This document shows positions 9,401-16,573 of a DNA stretch of 16,573 nt, piece after piece; the first letter of the stretch is position 1; each line of letters starts with the position of its first letter. The notes beneath the pieces were generated by a model that saw only the letters and a program-made list of their open reading frames with translations, was not told the origin of the DNA and made no database searches. Location: assembly GCA_000310025.1 (NCBI GenBank), contig FN648381.1, positions 117,025 through 133,597 on the forward strand. The letters run 5' to 3'. This DNA comes from Ectocarpus siliculosus. Its lineage: Eukaryota > Sar > Phaeophyceae > Ectocarpales > Ectocarpaceae. The position numbers and the translations under genes were made by a program.

Positions 9401-12400
9401 GACCCCCAGCGTATGAGTAACCCAGCGTACCTTTGTCGGAGATTGAACGTCTACGCTCTTGCTTCGCTCTCTGTCGACGTTGATGTACGACGAGCACTGC
9501 GCGGATCTCGCCGCGTGCTTGGCAGGGTTTCCAGGGGGGGGACACGTTTCCGTTGGAGGCCTCGTTTTGCCTTTATTTTATTTTTTTGTTTGCTACGCGC
9601 AGCACTGCTGTTCAGTTGGCTGACACACACACCGGCACGCACATATGCACGATGAGCGATGAGCAACAGCCTCCGCAGACCGCTGCCACTGCTGCATCGA
9701 CGTCCACACACCACAGTATCATGACCCGAGCAGAATGTTTTCCATCTTGGTTGGTTTCACGAGCAAGGCTCTGACAACAATGGACCTGGAAAGAGCCTTT
9801 TGGGCGGGGACGAGACAGAGAGAGGACAATCTCCTTACGATCCCGAGGCTTGTTCGAGGTAAGTGCCGCAATGTGAATGGCAGTATAATAAAGGGATGAA
9901 ATGGGCCGAGAAGGCCCTGTGCGAGACGTGTTCTGGTCATTCCGTGGGTGTCGTTGCTTGGGGCTTGCTTCATTCTCCGCGGGGGAGGGTGTGTGGTTTG
10001 CTTCTGTTTTGAGACAACCGAGCTTGTCGAGTGACCGTACGACGAGGAGGGAGCCACGTGCTCAACATCACAGCTTGTCACATGCACGATGCCCAAAGCT
10101 TACAGACCAGCGCAGTCCTGAATCCATGCTAGCCAAACCATCGGGCGCAGTACCATAGGTAGGTCCACCTGTGGGCAAACCTGGGCTACATTGTGTGGGC
10201 GATTTTTTACTGGCGGCGCCTGGAAAAAAGAGAAAAAAGGAAGAAAGGATAGACCTACACGTCTCGCGAAACCCCCGTTGTCTATATCTCGACGACCACG
10301 ACGTCGATTCACAAGTGGGTTGCTGCAGATGATGCAGATTGAGCAGGAGATGACGTACATGTGTCTACGCTCTGTTCAGTTGTCCCCTTTCATCCACCCG
10401 CGGTGCTGTTTTGCAGCGCACGAGCAGCACTTGTCAAAAAAATCATCATGTGTCTTATCTGCTGTGCGTACACTGCTACTTGCTGTATGTAGCATTTCAA
10501 CACTAAATCGCAAGCACGCCATCGCCTCAGCAGGAGGCCAGCGGCTGCCAAGTGCAGCATGCGGCACCCCAGCGGTGATTCGAGCAACCAAAATGTCGAG
10601 AGAAGTGGTGCCGCCTTGAAATCCGCGCCTGTGAGGATGTGTGCAATGGAAGATCCCGCCTGTTCCTCTACTGCGGCTGCTGCTGCACACGAATTCTCAA
10701 AAGCAAAAGCTGGGAGGGGATGGTGGTGCTTGGAAGACTCACTTCATCACCCGCGAGTCGTGGTGTGACCTCCGCCTGTGCATACTTGGCTTCGTGGGCA
10801 TGTGTCGCTACCTGTACGCTGACACCCAGCGCTTCAAGATTGGTCAGCTCTCCCCCGACCACCGGTACTTCTCTCCGCGGACATGCAGCCAGGTAGGTAC
10901 ACTAGGGGGTGCTCGTCGGACAGTAAATATAAGAACGTGATTTTGGCAATCTAAGGCCACTTGTTAAGCTGTCCTTTTTTGGGCTGTCTTTTTCTCAAAA
11001 AGGGACAACTGGCCAAAAAACCACTTGTTACGTTGTCTTTTTTTGCATTTTTGGACCTTCGAAAAAGGGACAGAAGAAAAAGACAGCGCCATCCTGTCTC
11101 TTTTCGGGCAACTTTGTGACAGGATGGGACTGTCTTTTTTTGTTGCCCTTTTTCTGTCACAACACATGACACTTGCCCACAAGCTTGAATATCTCGACGG
11201 ATGATCCCCGCAAACTCTAACGGTATTCGCACGAGTCGTGTCATGTGACTGGTACGGAGTCAGTAGCCTCGGCGATAGACGTAATGTTGTCATTCGGCTG
11301 ACCAGGTGGACAACCCGATGTGTGCGGCAAACAAGCGGCAAACGAGCCGAAAGAGTCGGACGCACCAGCGGTGGGTCTTTTTGGTGCACAGTCAACTTTT
11401 GCGAACCCAACTTCTGGGCGACCTATAGCGTCCTGGTCTGTATCAATCACCACACAAGACGAATCAGACGCACACCTCATGGCGGATACCTTTCTTTGTC
11501 ATCGCTGTTGCTTCGGTGTGTGACGAGGGAGCATCGATGAACCAAAGTTGCAACACGGGAAAAAGAACAAAAAATATGCTTGGAGACAGACGCGGCGGGT
11601 CATTTTTCCCGCTTGTCCACCACTCTCGCGCTCACAACCTCTGACCGCCCGTCAGCCTCCTGGTCTGTATCAACCACCACACAAGACGGACCATACACAT
11701 AGCTCGTGGCGGATACCTTTGTCATCGCTGTTGTTTCAATGTGTGGCGAGGGAGCATCCATGAACGAAAGTTGCGGCATGGGCAAAAAAGAGCGAAAAAA
11801 GCTGGTTGTTGGCGCGGTGGGGTTTTTCAAGGTGCTGTTGACTCTCGCCACCTCAGTTGCCGTGCCTCGCACTGCCCTGTGGTCTCGATCAGCCGCCACA
11901 CAAGGCGGACCAAGCACCCAGCTCGCCGGGGATACTTTACAGTTGCTGATGCTCCGCTCTGTGCGGAGATATCACCGAAAAACCTACTCGGTGCCAAGGT
12001 ACTTATTGTGTGACGAACGGCCGTTGCGCTTGTTGCAGGGTCATTTGTTTTGGCGGATGAGCAAAAAGGATCGACCAGCACCGTAACAAGGGGGTAATCT
12101 TTTTGCTAGATTATTTTTTGGTTCGTCCCTTTTTGAGAAAAAGACAGCCCAATAAAAAGACAGCTTAACAAGTGGCCTAAAGTGGCAATAGAAGAAAGCA
12201 AGACGCGCGGCGGTACAGTAAACTACCCCGCCCTCCCCAAATTTCGTGCTTTATGGTACACTTTGCCGCTGCTCCGACCACACCATGCAGGATATATGCG
12301 AGCAAAACATTTCACACATCCGTGCAGGGGGCGGGACCACGAGGAACCCCACCGCGCGCATGACCAAGAGGAGGTCACAGCAGGGCGACCGGCACCGAGG

Positions 12401-12590
12401 AGTGCACGGGTTTTCTCGGATGAACTCCAACAAGAACGCCCGCAAGGAAAACAACCTGACCTGGCGGGCTCCCGAGGAAAGCTCATGTTGTCTGTCACAG
12501 ATGAAGAGCGACGGATGTCTGTTGACGCGCGATCAAAGGGGTTTGTTGAATCAGCTCCGTGCCCTCGCGTTGTTGAAGTCGAACCCCTAG
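6456..12590 (+). CDS. orphan multi-exon gene (eight exons), function unknown
   Basis: Joined exons 6456-6499, 6662-6800, 7060-7177, 7676-8225, 9280-9335, 9679-9858, 10717-10892 and 12291-12590 give a phase-consistent reading of 521 codons, ending in TAG 12588-12590. Evidence is conserved splice signals (for example GAG/GTAAGT at 9859 and CAG/GTGAGA at 6801), C-rich third codon positions, and a protein that reads sensibly across every junction. The N-terminus is Ala/Ser/Asp-rich, then a Gly/Arg basic patch, a Pro/Arg/Ser-rich stretch, a helical segment, and a Cys/His-rich core (RCHCCIDVHTPQYHDPS) followed by aromatic-rich sequence (WCDLRLCILGFVGMCRYLY). The C-terminus is basic and polar. I do not recognise the family; a Cys/His metal-binding role for the core is only a guess. 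One in-frame TAA at 8032-8034 (codon 220) is unexplained. Two of its introns carry the satellite array and the transposon. The total is inferred, since no transcript is available here. Confidence 0.6.
6662..6800 (+). CDS. orphan gene, Ala/Ser/Asp-rich exon
   Basis: The acceptor TATGTTCAG follows a pyrimidine-rich (TTGCTGCTG) tract at 6597-6642. The exon reads SGASSLDFRSSAVHGPEQ and then an Ala/Asp/Ser/Gly-rich low-complexity segment. It ends on a complete codon at CAG/GTGAGA, a strong donor. The trinucleotide tract before the acceptor would encode poly-Ala in the same frame if unspliced. Confidence 0.6.
7060..7177 (+). CDS. orphan gene, Gly/Arg-rich exon
   Basis: The acceptor CCACATCAATCAG ends at 7059 after a CT-rich tract. 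The exon reads SKSKGRRNGGGGGSLGCC, then GEAVRVPLFFLRGTNY, and ends in phase 1 before GTGAGG at 7178. A second downstream acceptor at 7287 would join to a nine-codon terminal exon ending in TAG 7311-7313, giving a short alternative product of about 108 residues. Confidence 0.6.
7676..8225 (+). CDS. orphan gene, large central exon with in-frame TAA
   Basis: The acceptor GTGTCTTCCAG (ends 7675) follows a T-rich tract. The exon starts in phase 1, matching the preceding donor. Codons from about 7728 to 7935 are strikingly C-ending (TFIYATRNRRR, EGWRSIPDAVPP). After 8035 the same frame gives VGRLELDRKSSGW and a helical stretch ending SWLLRAASVVYQ at a GTATGT donor (8226, phase 2). The only interruption is TAA 8032-8034. 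A 75-nt in-frame intron (7975-8049, GTGATA...CTGGAG) could remove it, but lacks a pyrimidine tract. Confidence 0.55.
8439..9100. repeat. 82-bp satellite array rich in ACCTTG/CAAGGT
   Basis: About eight units of 82-84 bp. The anchor GTGAC-CTTGGGG (or variants) recurs with its second half at about 8444, 8528, 8610, 8693, 8776, 8858, 8941 and 9023. Two unit types are visible: A (CTTGCCCAGGGTGCGTGCAA, at 8528, 8858 and 9023) and B (ACCTTGCGCAAGGTGCTTCC, at 8610, 8776 and 8941; 8444 and 8693 are B-like). A-B pairs give a 165-bp higher-order period at 8528-8692 and 8858-9022. ACCTTGCGCAAGGT in type B is a 14-bp perfect palindrome. Open frames crossing the array are by-products of its composition. 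It lies inside the intron 8226-9279 of the orphan gene. Confidence 0.85.
9280..9335 (+). CDS. orphan gene, 56-nt exon
   Basis: Acceptor GCATCATGCCAG (ends 9279) and donor GGAG/GTACGC at 9336. Read with the phase set by the previous exon it gives VMKRLRCYTAVGYLMSSG, which runs smoothly into the Cys/His-rich exon. It is far too short to be found as an ORF. Confidence 0.6.
9679..9858 (+). CDS. orphan gene, Cys/His-rich core exon
   Basis: The acceptor CAGCCTCCGCAG ends at 9678. The exon reads RCHCCIDVHTPQYHDPSRMF, then SILVGFTSKALTTMDLERAF and WAGTRQREDNLLTIPRLVR, and ends in phase 1 at GAG/GTAAGT (9859), the best donor in the window. C-x-C-C and nearby His residues could bind metal. An overlapping ATG frame from 9652 gives a shorter, less biased product and is not favoured. 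Confidence 0.7.
10717..10892 (+). CDS. orphan gene, Trp/aromatic-rich exon
   Basis: The reading WKTHFITRESWCDLRLCILG, then FVGMCRYLYADTQRFKIGQL and SPDHRYFSPRTCSQ, has clean coding composition and ends on a whole codon at CAG/GTAGGT (10893). The 5' boundary is less sure. Start 10717 (after CTGGGAG) fits the phase; acceptors at 10703 and 10709 would fit only if an undetected exon lies in 9859-10716. A frame around 10314-10379 (GLLQMMQIEQEMTYMCLRSV) is a candidate for such an exon. Confidence 0.65.
10952..10954. repeat. target-site duplication TAA (left)
   Basis: TAA immediately precedes the GGCC terminus of the transposon and is repeated at 12178-12180 after the right terminus. Confidence 0.8.
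11021..11044. repeat. subterminal copy of the transposon terminus
   Basis: CCACTTGTTACGTTGTCTTT repeats the outer end CCACTTGTTAAGCTGTCCTT with few changes. It could be a subterminal transposase-binding repeat or a trace of a nested, related element. Confidence 0.7.
11077..11139. repeat. 22-bp-arm hairpin inside the transposon
   Basis: Arms 11077-11098 and 11118-11139 pair with two mismatches around a 19-nt loop; the inner ten bases (CCATCCTGTC / GACAGGATGG) pair perfectly. Confidence 0.85.
11235..12000. repeat. about 220-bp tandem repeats inside the transposon
   Basis: Three clear copies are anchored at the TGGTCT(G/C) landmark at 11434, 11661 and 11880 (spacing 227 and 219), with a more decayed copy before them from about 11240. 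Shared blocks include CACCACACAAGACG, GGCGGATACCTTT, GTCATCGCTGTTG, GAGGGAGCATC and GCGGTGGGTCTTTTTGGTG-type sequence. Copies 1 and 2 are clearly more alike than either is to copy 3. Confidence 0.8.
11241..11917 (-). pseudogene. minus-strand tandem-repeat protein traces in the transposon
   Basis: Reading the repeats on the minus strand gives related peptides in each copy: CVVVDTDQEADGRSEV (frame ending 11600), CVVIDTDQDAIGRPEV (frame ending 11241) and CVAADRDHRAV further upstream. They also share (M/I)DAPS.H.E(T/A)TAMTK and (K)(R/N)PTA blocks about 73 residues apart. The frame changes once between about 11480 and 11600, and no start or full-length frame is evident, so I treat it as a relic. 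Between the two best copies several changes are synonymous (GGG/GGT, CGG/CGC, GAG/GAA). This hints that the repeats expanded while still coding. I know no family with this motif. Confidence 0.4.
12178..12180. repeat. target-site duplication TAA (right)
   Basis: TAA directly after the right GGCC terminus matches the left flank. Confidence 0.8.
12291..12590 (+). CDS. orphan gene, terminal exon
   Basis: The acceptor CCACACCATGCAG ends at 12290. The exon starts in phase 0, as the previous donor requires, and ends at TAG 12588-12590. The protein is basic and polar (RMTKRRSQQGDRHRG, NSNKNARKENNLTWRAPEE) and ends RALALLKSNP. Third positions are rich in G/C (AAC AAC CTG ACC TGG CGG). A competing frame across 12182-12682 is also open but has weaker codon bias and the wrong phase. 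The RMTKRRSQ stretch could be a nuclear localisation signal. Confidence 0.55.
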   Translation, partial: DICEQNISHIRAGGGTTRNPTARMTKRRSQQGDRHRGVHGFSRMNSNKNARKENNLTWRAPEESSCCLSQMKSDGCLLTRDQRGLLNQLRALALLKSNP

Positions 12591-12721
12591 TGTTTCCCAA
12601 GGTGCTAGGGAAGAGAAACGCCCCCGTGAGCGACCCCAAGACGAACACGTACCAAACCAAACCGAAGGCGTCCAGGAAGTAGAGGTTACGGGGTGTGTTG
12701 TAGATGGGTTAAATGGAAAAT

Positions 12722-12880
12722 GGTGGTCGGCAGTTGAAGGTTTATAGAAAGTCGTGGGCCGACGCGTTCTTCCCTCATTGTTTTTTATTGTTGTGGATAC
12801 CAGTGGTCGCCGGTTGGAGGTTTATGGAATGCCGCGGGCCCACGCTTTTTTCCCTCTTTAGTTCTTTTTTCGGGTGCGTT
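12722..12880. repeat. 80-bp tandem duplication
   Basis: TGGTCGGCAGTTGAAGGTTT at 12724 recurs 80 bp later as TGGTCGCCGGTTGGAGGTTT at 12804. Each is followed by GGGCC.ACGC and a CTT/TTT-rich tail. Confidence 0.8.
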
Positions 12881-13058
12881 TGAAATTTGTTTGCCTTTCT
12901 AATTCGAGTGTGTTTGTGCGTGTCTCGGAACGGCGATGGCCACCAAGAAAACGCCATTAGAGGTGTGGTGCGTTTGACAATTTTTGCCTTTATATTTCTA
13001 ATGTGTGTGTGCGTGTCTCGGAACGGCGATGGCCAACAAAACAACACCATGAGAGGTG
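12874..13058. repeat. 94-bp tandem duplication
   Basis: Units 12874-12967 and 12968-13058 both start GTGCGTTTGA and contain GTGCGTGTCTCGGAACGGCG followed by ATGGCCA.CAA and (C/G)A.(T/G)AGAGGTG. It directly abuts the 80-bp duplication. Confidence 0.85.
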
Positions 13059-13062
13059 CATT

Positions 13063-13925
13063 TTCAACTCATGTTGCGTCGTGGGGGAGACAAGCCACGA
13101 GAAGCAGCGCAGATTATCTCAGCTTCGTTGATGCGTGGTTTAAGTTCCACGAATACGTCGGAAGATCTGTGTGGATCATTTGTCATTTCCCGAATGTGGT
13201 CGTGTCAACTATCTTGTTCCCGCAGGCTCCTGTCCGCTAATATTTTGCGACATTGTGGTTGGGTAATAACTGCTTATCTTTCGTGGAACTTGTGCGTTGC
13301 TTTGCCATCAACTTTTGTTTTTTGCTGTGATGCGGGCAAAAAAACGGTGCGAAACACCCTCAGCCCCATATAGTCCAACGGGTGAGGAAAAATACATTTC
13401 CCTCCACACCTGGACATCCGTTTTCCCAATACCGGATACTTTCGGGGAGGGTACGCAAAGTCGAGTAAACACAGGGGGCCCGTGGAGGAATCCAGATTTG
13501 CGGCCGGGTACCCTAGCCGTTGCGACACGATCATGCAAAACGGCCACGTTGAACATCAAGTCAGGAACGAAGGAAGTGTGTCCCACATGCGACTTGATTA
13601 TTTCGTCCCTCCTGAGTACCTGTGTGGTCGGGGTTGCTTGTTATAACGTGCTTCCCTTCCCACACCCATGAAAAAATAAAAATGAACGGGAACGGAAATA
13701 GAAAGCGCGAATTACCCCCCCCCCCTCCCTGCAAATTACGCCCCTCCCCCGGTTATGTCCTTACGCGAAGCAAAGGTCGGCAATCGTTAATTACTCTAGC
13801 CCATCGCTGGACGGCTTGGTATCCTGGTAACCATGGGAAAAAAAAATCCTAGAACGTCAGCCTCTTACTCGTCAACACTCAAGCCTTCGACCGTCATCGC
13901 GAACGCACAATTGTTGTTTCCTACC
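13063..13925. other. intergenic, no convincing gene
   Basis: Overlapping open frames on both strands at 13274-13671 (up to 124 residues) have no shared coding bias, conserved motif or splice context that I can support. A C run lies at about 13717-13726. Confidence 0.45.
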
Positions 13926-15113
13926 CTAGACACGAGGGCCCGCGAAATGGGGTCCCCTAGAGGTCGCTCTCGTACACTCCGGAACCATCAACTCATCAGA
14001 CTTCCTTTTCTGCCCCGATGGCATACCCTCTCGCATGGGCAGTGGTTGTTCCACAACGCCTTCCGACGTAGATTCCCCAGGGAGGAAGACGGGCTGATTA
14101 AAATATTCATCGCCTTCTGCATCCGACCCACCCCCGCCAGGCTCGCCACCGCCCCCGCCTTCATCACCACCAGGCGCCCCAGCGCCCGCGTTTTCTATGT
14201 CATCGTCACCCTCCGACGGAGCCCCCCCCGTCACACACCTCAGCGCCGCCAGCAGTTCGTCTTTCCGCCACCAAATCTTGCCTGTAGAACTGCCGGCCCC
14301 TCTGATGAGAGCTAGTATCATCTTCTTGGTGAGCTTTTCAATTTCAGGCACCGTCGTTCCACGAAGCGACTCGAGATTGACTACAGGCGATACCGAGATG
14401 GCGTTTTCTTGCGGTTTAGATCCCGCGCAACCAGCATTTACCTCACCACTCCCGGCAACAGCCTTAAGCTTACTCCGCAGGGCAAGGGACGCTTTGTCTT
14501 TGCTAATCGACGACACTTGACTAACATGCCGTGTGTAGTCCCCCATGCGGCAGTTGTGCCATTTCTGGACGATGAAAAGGAAAACTTCATGAGCGACCTT
14601 GGAATCCCACTCAAAATCCACGACTCCCGAGGAGGGTTTGCAGCACCCAGCCCACGCATCCCTGACCGCGGTCGCTTCGCTGACCACCCGCAACATCTCA
14701 CCCGGAAGGTCTCCGAGATATGCTCCTTACAGAAAGGGCTTAGAAAGGATGTGGAAGTACCCGATCTCCAAAGCATATGTGAACTCAAAAAACGCTTTCG
14801 TGGCAAACAGGAGTCTAGCACCGTTGAACTCGTCGTTCCTCCTCTTCACTTCACCTACTAAGTGCTCCAGTTCCTTATCCTTCTCTACCGCAGCTTCCGC
14901 GGAAGCGGACTTGTTGAGATCTACAAAGGACACCCACTCCCTCTCCTCAATATTTTGCCGTCTCACGTGCGTCCAGACCTTGCTGAGCAACCACCCGCTG
15001 ATGTAATACAGCACTTTCGCCCGTGGTTTAGTGACGCGGGTCTTATTGCCGGGATACGACAACTTGATCAAGTTCGCCTCCTTCTTCTTCCGCACAAAAA
15101 CACCGTAGAGCTC
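13926..15113 (-). pseudogene. minus-strand gene, long terminal exon with in-frame TAA
   Basis: The acceptor TTATTGATCACCAG follows a pyrimidine-rich tract (15151-15117 region on the minus strand) and opens phase 0. Open for 395 codons apart from TAA 14729-14727, which sits between SKPFL and GAYLGDLPGEML. Both sides have the same frame and continuous character, so a nonsense change is more likely than an intron. A GTAAGG donor overlaps the stop, but I find no good partner acceptor. Confidence 0.6.
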
Positions 15114-15481
15114 CTGGTGATCAATAAGGTACAGAAGCAACAGCCGGAGCATGCGGCGAAGGGGTGTACGGGTTGACAGTTGTGAACGGGGTGTACTGCA
15201 GTTGAACACACGATACAAACGACTGAACGTGGCGCCAGCCGAAGCCTACAAAAATCGTACGTAGGTCAATAATAGTGGGTGGCTTGTTCCCCCAACAAGA
15301 GACACGGGTCTCGGGTAGCACCCCGGTGCCGTTGGCTGCACACACTCAGGGCACTCGGTCTAGCTTCTTGGGCGGAGGTGTTCGGGCGCTAGATAATTTC
15401 GCCTCGAATCATTATTATGACTTGTGTACACCTACTATGGCTCTCATGGAAGATTTTCAATTAGTTATAGCCGAGACGCAC
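15114..15481 (-). other. intron of the minus-strand gene
   Basis: GTGCGT donor directly after GAT GAG (INQVDE) and CACCAG acceptor; 368 nt, phase 0 on both sides. The donor is the same hexamer as in the NB-ARC gene intron. Confidence 0.6.
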
Positions 15482-15883
15482 CTCATCCACTTGGTTGATG
15501 CCACACAGCTCATACCTGGTTCGTTTGGTGTTTCTACCACTCGTCCGTGCCACCTTCTGGATATCCTCATGATTTATCCACGCCTTCAGTCGTGGCGCCC
15601 AACTGGCGAACCGGGCCAAGGTGAAGTTCGACGCTTCCTTCGTTGACCCCTTTCCTTTGCTGACTCTTGCTTGGACATCCACCAGCAAAGCCCACGATGT
15701 CGCGTTAAACAAACGGGTGGGGGCAAGGGACTTGACCTGTATCCAGAGGTCAAGAAGCCAAGGAAAGTGCTCGCGGAAAAGACCTTCGGCGGCGGCGTCC
15801 ACCTTCTCGCCAACATCAGCAGCGTCCCTGATCTGAGACGTCTGCTGGTCGACCATCCCCCGAACCATGGCCGCGTGTGCCTC
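15482..15883 (-). CDS. minus-strand gene, middle exon
   Basis: Reads EAHAAMVRGMVDQQTSQIRD and continues through GLFREHFPWLLDLWIQVKSL to YELCGINQVDE. It is open and helical, with amphipathic character. The acceptor CACCAACTGCAG is preceded by a CT-rich tract; the frame stays open upstream to about 15931, so the boundary could be earlier. Confidence 0.5.
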
Positions 15884-16217
15884 CTGCAGTTGGTGCACGT
15901 CCAGAAAAGTGGCAAGGGGACGAGAACGAAGTCATCCTACCGTCCAGGAAACCCACTGCACAGAGAACGCATCAATCTATGCAGGCTACCCCAGAGGGAC
16001 GACGAGGGCTACGCACTGCCCGAAGAAACGCCACGTGTGAGAGACCATTCTCTGTGGAAGATGAGTTTACCACGATAAACACTGCTCATCCCCTCTGCCA
16101 CACAATTTGGGACCATGTATGCGCAACATTGCTCTAAGTGGAGGTATTTATTAGGGATAACTCCCGAGTGCAAACATCTTCGACCGGGAGCAAGACCTCA
16201 ATTCTGCCCCAACTGAC

Positions 16218-16334
16218 CTGATTATCCCCGATACTATCCGTCGCGTTTCCCAAGCTCTCGACCCCCTCCAGTACTAGAATGCCGCGTTCCATCTCGTCAT
16301 CCAAGTCTTGCACTTCGAAACGGACGAGACGCAA
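16218..16334 (-). CDS. minus-strand gene, upstream exon
   Basis: Reads RLVRFEVQDLDDEMERGILV and then LEGVESLGNATDSIGDNQ, acidic and probably helical. It may end at CAG/GTCAGT (16217), phase 0; GAG/GTCTTG about 18 nt further on is an alternative in the same phase. The frame is open to about 16355; no ATG in good context is seen. Confidence 0.35.
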
Positions 16335-16502
16335 CGGCGGGCGGCAGGGGCTATTCAGACCGGGCTATCTTAGATACACAGTCGGAAGATAATCCAGCCG
16401 ATCCCGAAATCAAAACCTCAACAGTTCATGGTACACGTTTCTAAATTACGGCAATATGGAGTAATTTTCAAACGGGGGTGGTGAATCAGAGAGGGAGGAG
16501 GA

Positions 16503-16522
16503 GGGGGGGGGGGGGGGGGGGG
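16503..16522. repeat. 20-G homopolymer near the contig end
   Basis: Twenty G in a row preceded by GGAGGAGGA-type purine repeats and followed by CCCC-rich sequence (16524-16573). It could form a G-quadruplex or triplex and marks a probable assembly edge. Confidence 0.9.
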
Positions 16523-16573
16523 TCCCCAAATCCGGGACCCCCAAATCCTTTTCCCCTTGACCCCCCAACCCCA

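Larger units (their letters stand above)
10955..12177. mobile_element. non-autonomous PIF/Harbinger-type DNA transposon, 1223 bp
   Basis: Terminal inverted repeats are 10955-11006 and 12125-12177. They share the first 19 bases (GGCCACTTGTTAAGCTGTC) and, after a small T-run difference, a further 26-base block ending AAAAAGGGAC. The element is flanked by TAA on both sides. A 3-bp TWA target duplication with G-rich termini is the hallmark of PIF/Harbinger elements; the superfamily call rests on that and the GGCC ends. No transposase with DDE residues is present, so it would need a helper element. Inside are a partial copy of the terminus at 11021-11044, a strong hairpin at 11077-11139 and about three to four 220-bp tandem repeats. 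It sits in the last intron of the orphan gene. Without it that intron would be about 172 nt, so insertion probably did little harm to splicing. Confidence 0.85.
13926..16334 (-). pseudogene. transposase-like spliced gene on the minus strand
   Basis: Three exons fit with phase-0 joins: about 16334-16218, 15883-15482 and 15113-13926 (TAG 13928-13926). The predicted product is about 570 residues. The first two parts are helical and charged. The third begins ELYGVFVRKKKEANL and carries YYISGWLLSK (nt 15008-14979), an FFEFTYALE stretch and LFIVQKWHNCRMGDYTRHV-like sequence (nt about 14582-14523). This order recalls the C-terminal parts of transposase-derived proteins of several DNA transposon groups, but I cannot name the superfamily and see no DDE triad. 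The tail holds IWWRKDELLAALR (SAP-like at most), an acidic Gly-rich linker and a GQKRKSDE putative nuclear signal. An in-frame TAA at 14729-14727 interrupts the third exon and makes it a likely pseudogene. Start and any further 5' exons are unknown. Confidence 0.45.

Noticed and set aside
9553-9774. 73-residue + frame including MSDEQQPPQ
   Set aside because: It overlaps the Cys/His-rich exon in another frame; that exon has a good acceptor, the best donor and phase agreement.
10951-10954. 4-bp CTAA target duplication
   Set aside because: It would make the inverted repeats unequal at their ends; the 3-bp TAA keeps GGCC on both sides.
11706-12086. 126-residue + frame in the transposon
   Set aside because: It is not preserved between the tandem copies; the minus-strand pattern is.
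12182-12682. 166-residue + frame as the terminal exon
   Set aside because: The phase does not fit the donor at 10893, its codon bias is weaker than the 12291-12590 frame, and its start lies at the transposon boundary.
13274-13671. overlapping frames on both strands
   Set aside because: There is no consistent codon bias, motif or splice context to choose one as a gene.

Overview
This looks like a complete small contig from a brown-alga-like stramenopile nuclear genome. The evidence is an NB-ARC gene with 42-residue TPRs (an architecture known from Ectocarpus and relatives), coding sequence split by GT-AG introns with matching phases, C-rich third codon positions, many short tandem repeats and TE debris. 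Long G runs lie at both ends (1-53 and 16503-16522), as at assembly breaks. The organism assignment is inference; no rRNA, organelle or prokaryotic operon signal is visible.

Layout. (1) About 503-3144, + strand: an NB-ARC/TPR (NLR-like) gene in two visible exons, with a frameshift between the P-loop and Walker B and a stop inside the sixth TPR-like unit, so it is probably a pseudogene or a mis-sequenced gene. An 82-bp tandem duplication follows it. (2) About 3333-6180: intergenic, with a tRNA-like box A/B remnant fused to a CT microsatellite, a degenerate ~165-200 bp tandem repeat, a (CAG)4(CTG)4 palindrome and a frameshifted 3' fragment of a LINE-type reverse transcriptase. (3) About 6456-12590, + strand: a multi-exon gene of unknown function that no single ORF reveals. 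Eight exons join with consistent phases, with one in-frame TAA. One intron holds an 82-bp satellite array built on ACCTTG/CAAGGT. Another holds a 1223-bp PIF/Harbinger-type non-autonomous transposon with 52/53-bp inverted repeats and a TAA target duplication. (4) 12591-13925: tandem duplications and no convincing gene. (5) About 16350 down to 13926, - strand: a spliced, transposase-like gene with one in-frame TAA and an acidic/Gly-rich C-terminus.

The genes do not form a pathway. The window reads as repeat-rich chromosome: a decaying immune-receptor-like gene, an orphan spliced gene that tolerates large insertions in its introns, and several TE generations. The most interesting parts are the orphan gene and the tandem repeats inside the Harbinger-like element, whose copies differ in a way that seems to preserve a minus-strand protein sequence.
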